DNA of 64,000 nt from Pseudomonas sp. UYIF39 (GTDB lineage Bacteria > Pseudomonadota > Gammaproteobacteria > Pseudomonadales > Pseudomonadaceae). The stretch is from assembly GCF_029963765.1 (NCBI RefSeq), contig NZ_JALBYU010000011.1:121774-185773 (forward strand), given 5' to 3'. The notes beneath the pieces were generated by a model. That model searched no databases, was not told the DNA's origin, and was given only the letters and a program-made list of their open reading frames with translations. Shown in pieces: positions 63,214 to 64,000 of this stretch; the stretch's first letter is position 1; each line of letters begins with the position of its first letter. The position numbers and the translations under genes were made by a program.

Positions 63214-63859
63214 GGGCATCCTCTCCTGATAAAGCCTGCCAGATCTGATGAGGCGACATCACAACCTCCAACCAGACCTGAACCAACAACAAACCGATAA
63301 AGCACGCCAGGCCAAGTCCGACGGTAATTGCTGCCATATCTGCCAGTTTGACGATCGCCACCAGTACGCCCATGAGGTAGACCTCGAGCATTCCCCAATC
63401 GCGTAAATGGTGATAGATGCGGTAGAGCAACAGGCCGTAACTACGTCCGATATCAAAACGGATACTCAGCAGCACAACCAGTTGGCAAAGCAACTTGAGC
63501 AGCGGGATTCCCATACTGCAGAGAAACACCACGACTGCAACGCCCTGCATTCCGGTATCGAACAGGCCAACAACGCCAGTCCAGACAGTGTCATCCGACG
63601 ACTGCCCGAGTAGATGGAGCTGCATGATGGGTAAAAAGTTCGCCGGGATGTACAACAACAGAGCGGCGATAACCAGGGCGAGACTACGCTGTACGACGTT
63701 ATGCCGATGGGCGTAGAGCTCGTAGCCGCAGCGCGGACAGAGGGCTTTCTCGCCATGGGCGAGTTCGGGCTTACGCATCAGCAAGTCGCACTCATGACAC
63801 GCTACCAAGTCGTCCAGCGGTAATTCTGACAGCCCTGGGGCGTCAACCGGATCTGGCAT
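63200..63859 (-). CDS. PqiA-type membrane protein (first of two half-size copies)
   Basis: A 219-residue protein with a zinc-ribbon (VACHECDLLM and LCPRCGYELYAH) and four hydrophobic segments, with LLLYIPANFLPIMQLHLLG matching LYIPANVLPIMTVSSLG of the next gene. It is the N-terminal unit of a split PqiA. It starts at ATG 63859 and overlaps its neighbour by 14 bases, so translation is coupled. It is the first gene of the pqi operon; the region upstream is the probable promoter. Confidence 0.88.
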   Translation of the reverse strand: MPDPVDAPGLSELPLDDLVACHECDLLMRKPELAHGEKALCPRCGYELYAHRHNVVQRSLALVIAALLLYIPANFLPIMQLHLLGQSSDDTVWTGVVGLFDTGMQGVAVVVFLCSMGIPLLKLLCQLVVLLSIRFDIGRSYGLLLYRIYHHLRDWGMLEVYLMGVLVAIVKLADMAAITVGLGLACFIGLLLVQVWLEVVMSPHQIWQALSGEDAHAGD

Positions 63860-63965
63860 AAAGGCTCTGGCTCCGAAAAAGTTGGACCTATTCTAGTGTC
63901 ATGGGTCGAAAATAACTGTGCAAATTTGTGCTGCAACTGAAAGCCACTTTCCTGCGAACAAAACA

Positions 63966-63997
63966 AAACCCCTACCTGCATACGCAGATAGGGGTTT
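63966..63997. terminator. hairpin at the right edge of the window
   Basis: Arms AAACCCCTA-C-CTGC and GCAG-A-TAGGGGTTT pair with one mismatch. It looks like a terminator of a gene beyond the window, or of one read in the other direction. Confidence 0.6.
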
Positions 63998-64000
63998 CGG

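Noticed and set aside
1..64000. CRISPR arrays, insertion sequences, prophage genes
   Set aside because: No regular direct repeats with spacers, no transposase and no phage structural genes were seen on either strand.

Overview
The window reads as a chromosomal segment of a fluorescent-group Pseudomonas (P. fluorescens/P. putida type). The GC content is high, the genes are tightly packed, and the gene order largely follows, from memory, the P. aeruginosa stretch PA4640-PA4691 (mqo, hpt, upp, uraA, hemH, photolyase, pagL, murI, prmC, prfA, hemA, lolB, ispE, tRNA-Gln, prs, rplY, pth, ychF, tRNA-Met, carbonic anhydrase, rimI, psi subunit, mksFEB, pqiB, pqiA).

Layout. 1-11 kb holds core metabolism: a YajG-like lipoprotein, malate:quinone oxidoreductase, a SulP anion transporter, a WbuC-like cupin, purine and pyrimidine salvage (hpt; upp-uraA), ferrochelatase and a TIGR01777 epimerase. 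11-17 kb is a candidate light-response cluster: a renalase-like FAD oxidoreductase, a DUF523/DUF1722 protein, a MerR regulator with a degenerate B12-type sensor region, a photolyase, an SDR protein lacking its catalytic tyrosine, and a YkgJ protein. Two promoter regions there carry pairs of TGTACA-type half-sites with 12-base spacers. 17-29.5 kb is housekeeping: pagL, the block hemA-prfA-prmC-moeB-murI, then TPR lipoprotein-lolB-ispE, tRNA-Gln, prs, rplY, pth and ychF.

29.5-38 kb lies between ychF and tRNA-Met and looks accessory. It holds a free-standing C-terminal piece of a pyruvate-dehydrogenase E1, a MarR regulator, a full-length AceE paralogue, a fosmidomycin-resistance-type MFS pump and a chemoreceptor. 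Near-identical palindromes upstream of both E1 genes suggest one MarR regulon. 38-53 kb, after tRNA-Met, is a variable block: a DUF2817 peptidase-like protein, gamma-glutamyltransferase, an orphan antitoxin with a visible remnant of its toxin gene, a D-Ala-D-Ala ligase paralogue, a LysE exporter facing an AraC regulator, a cupin, a flavin reductase, a BdlA-like soluble PAS chemoreceptor, two carboxylate transporters, a small AT-rich patch with unrecognised genes, an exported unknown protein and a SET-domain protein.

53-64 kb returns to conserved order: beta-carbonic anhydrase, an acidic small protein, rimI with the divergent (cryptic) HolD/psi gene, the MksFEB condensin operon without an adjacent nuclease gene, and a PqiA-PqiA-PqiB lipid-transport operon whose PqiB carries six MCE repeats. 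No insertion sequence, CRISPR array, prophage or rRNA operon was seen. All functional names rest on reading motifs by eye; no search was run.
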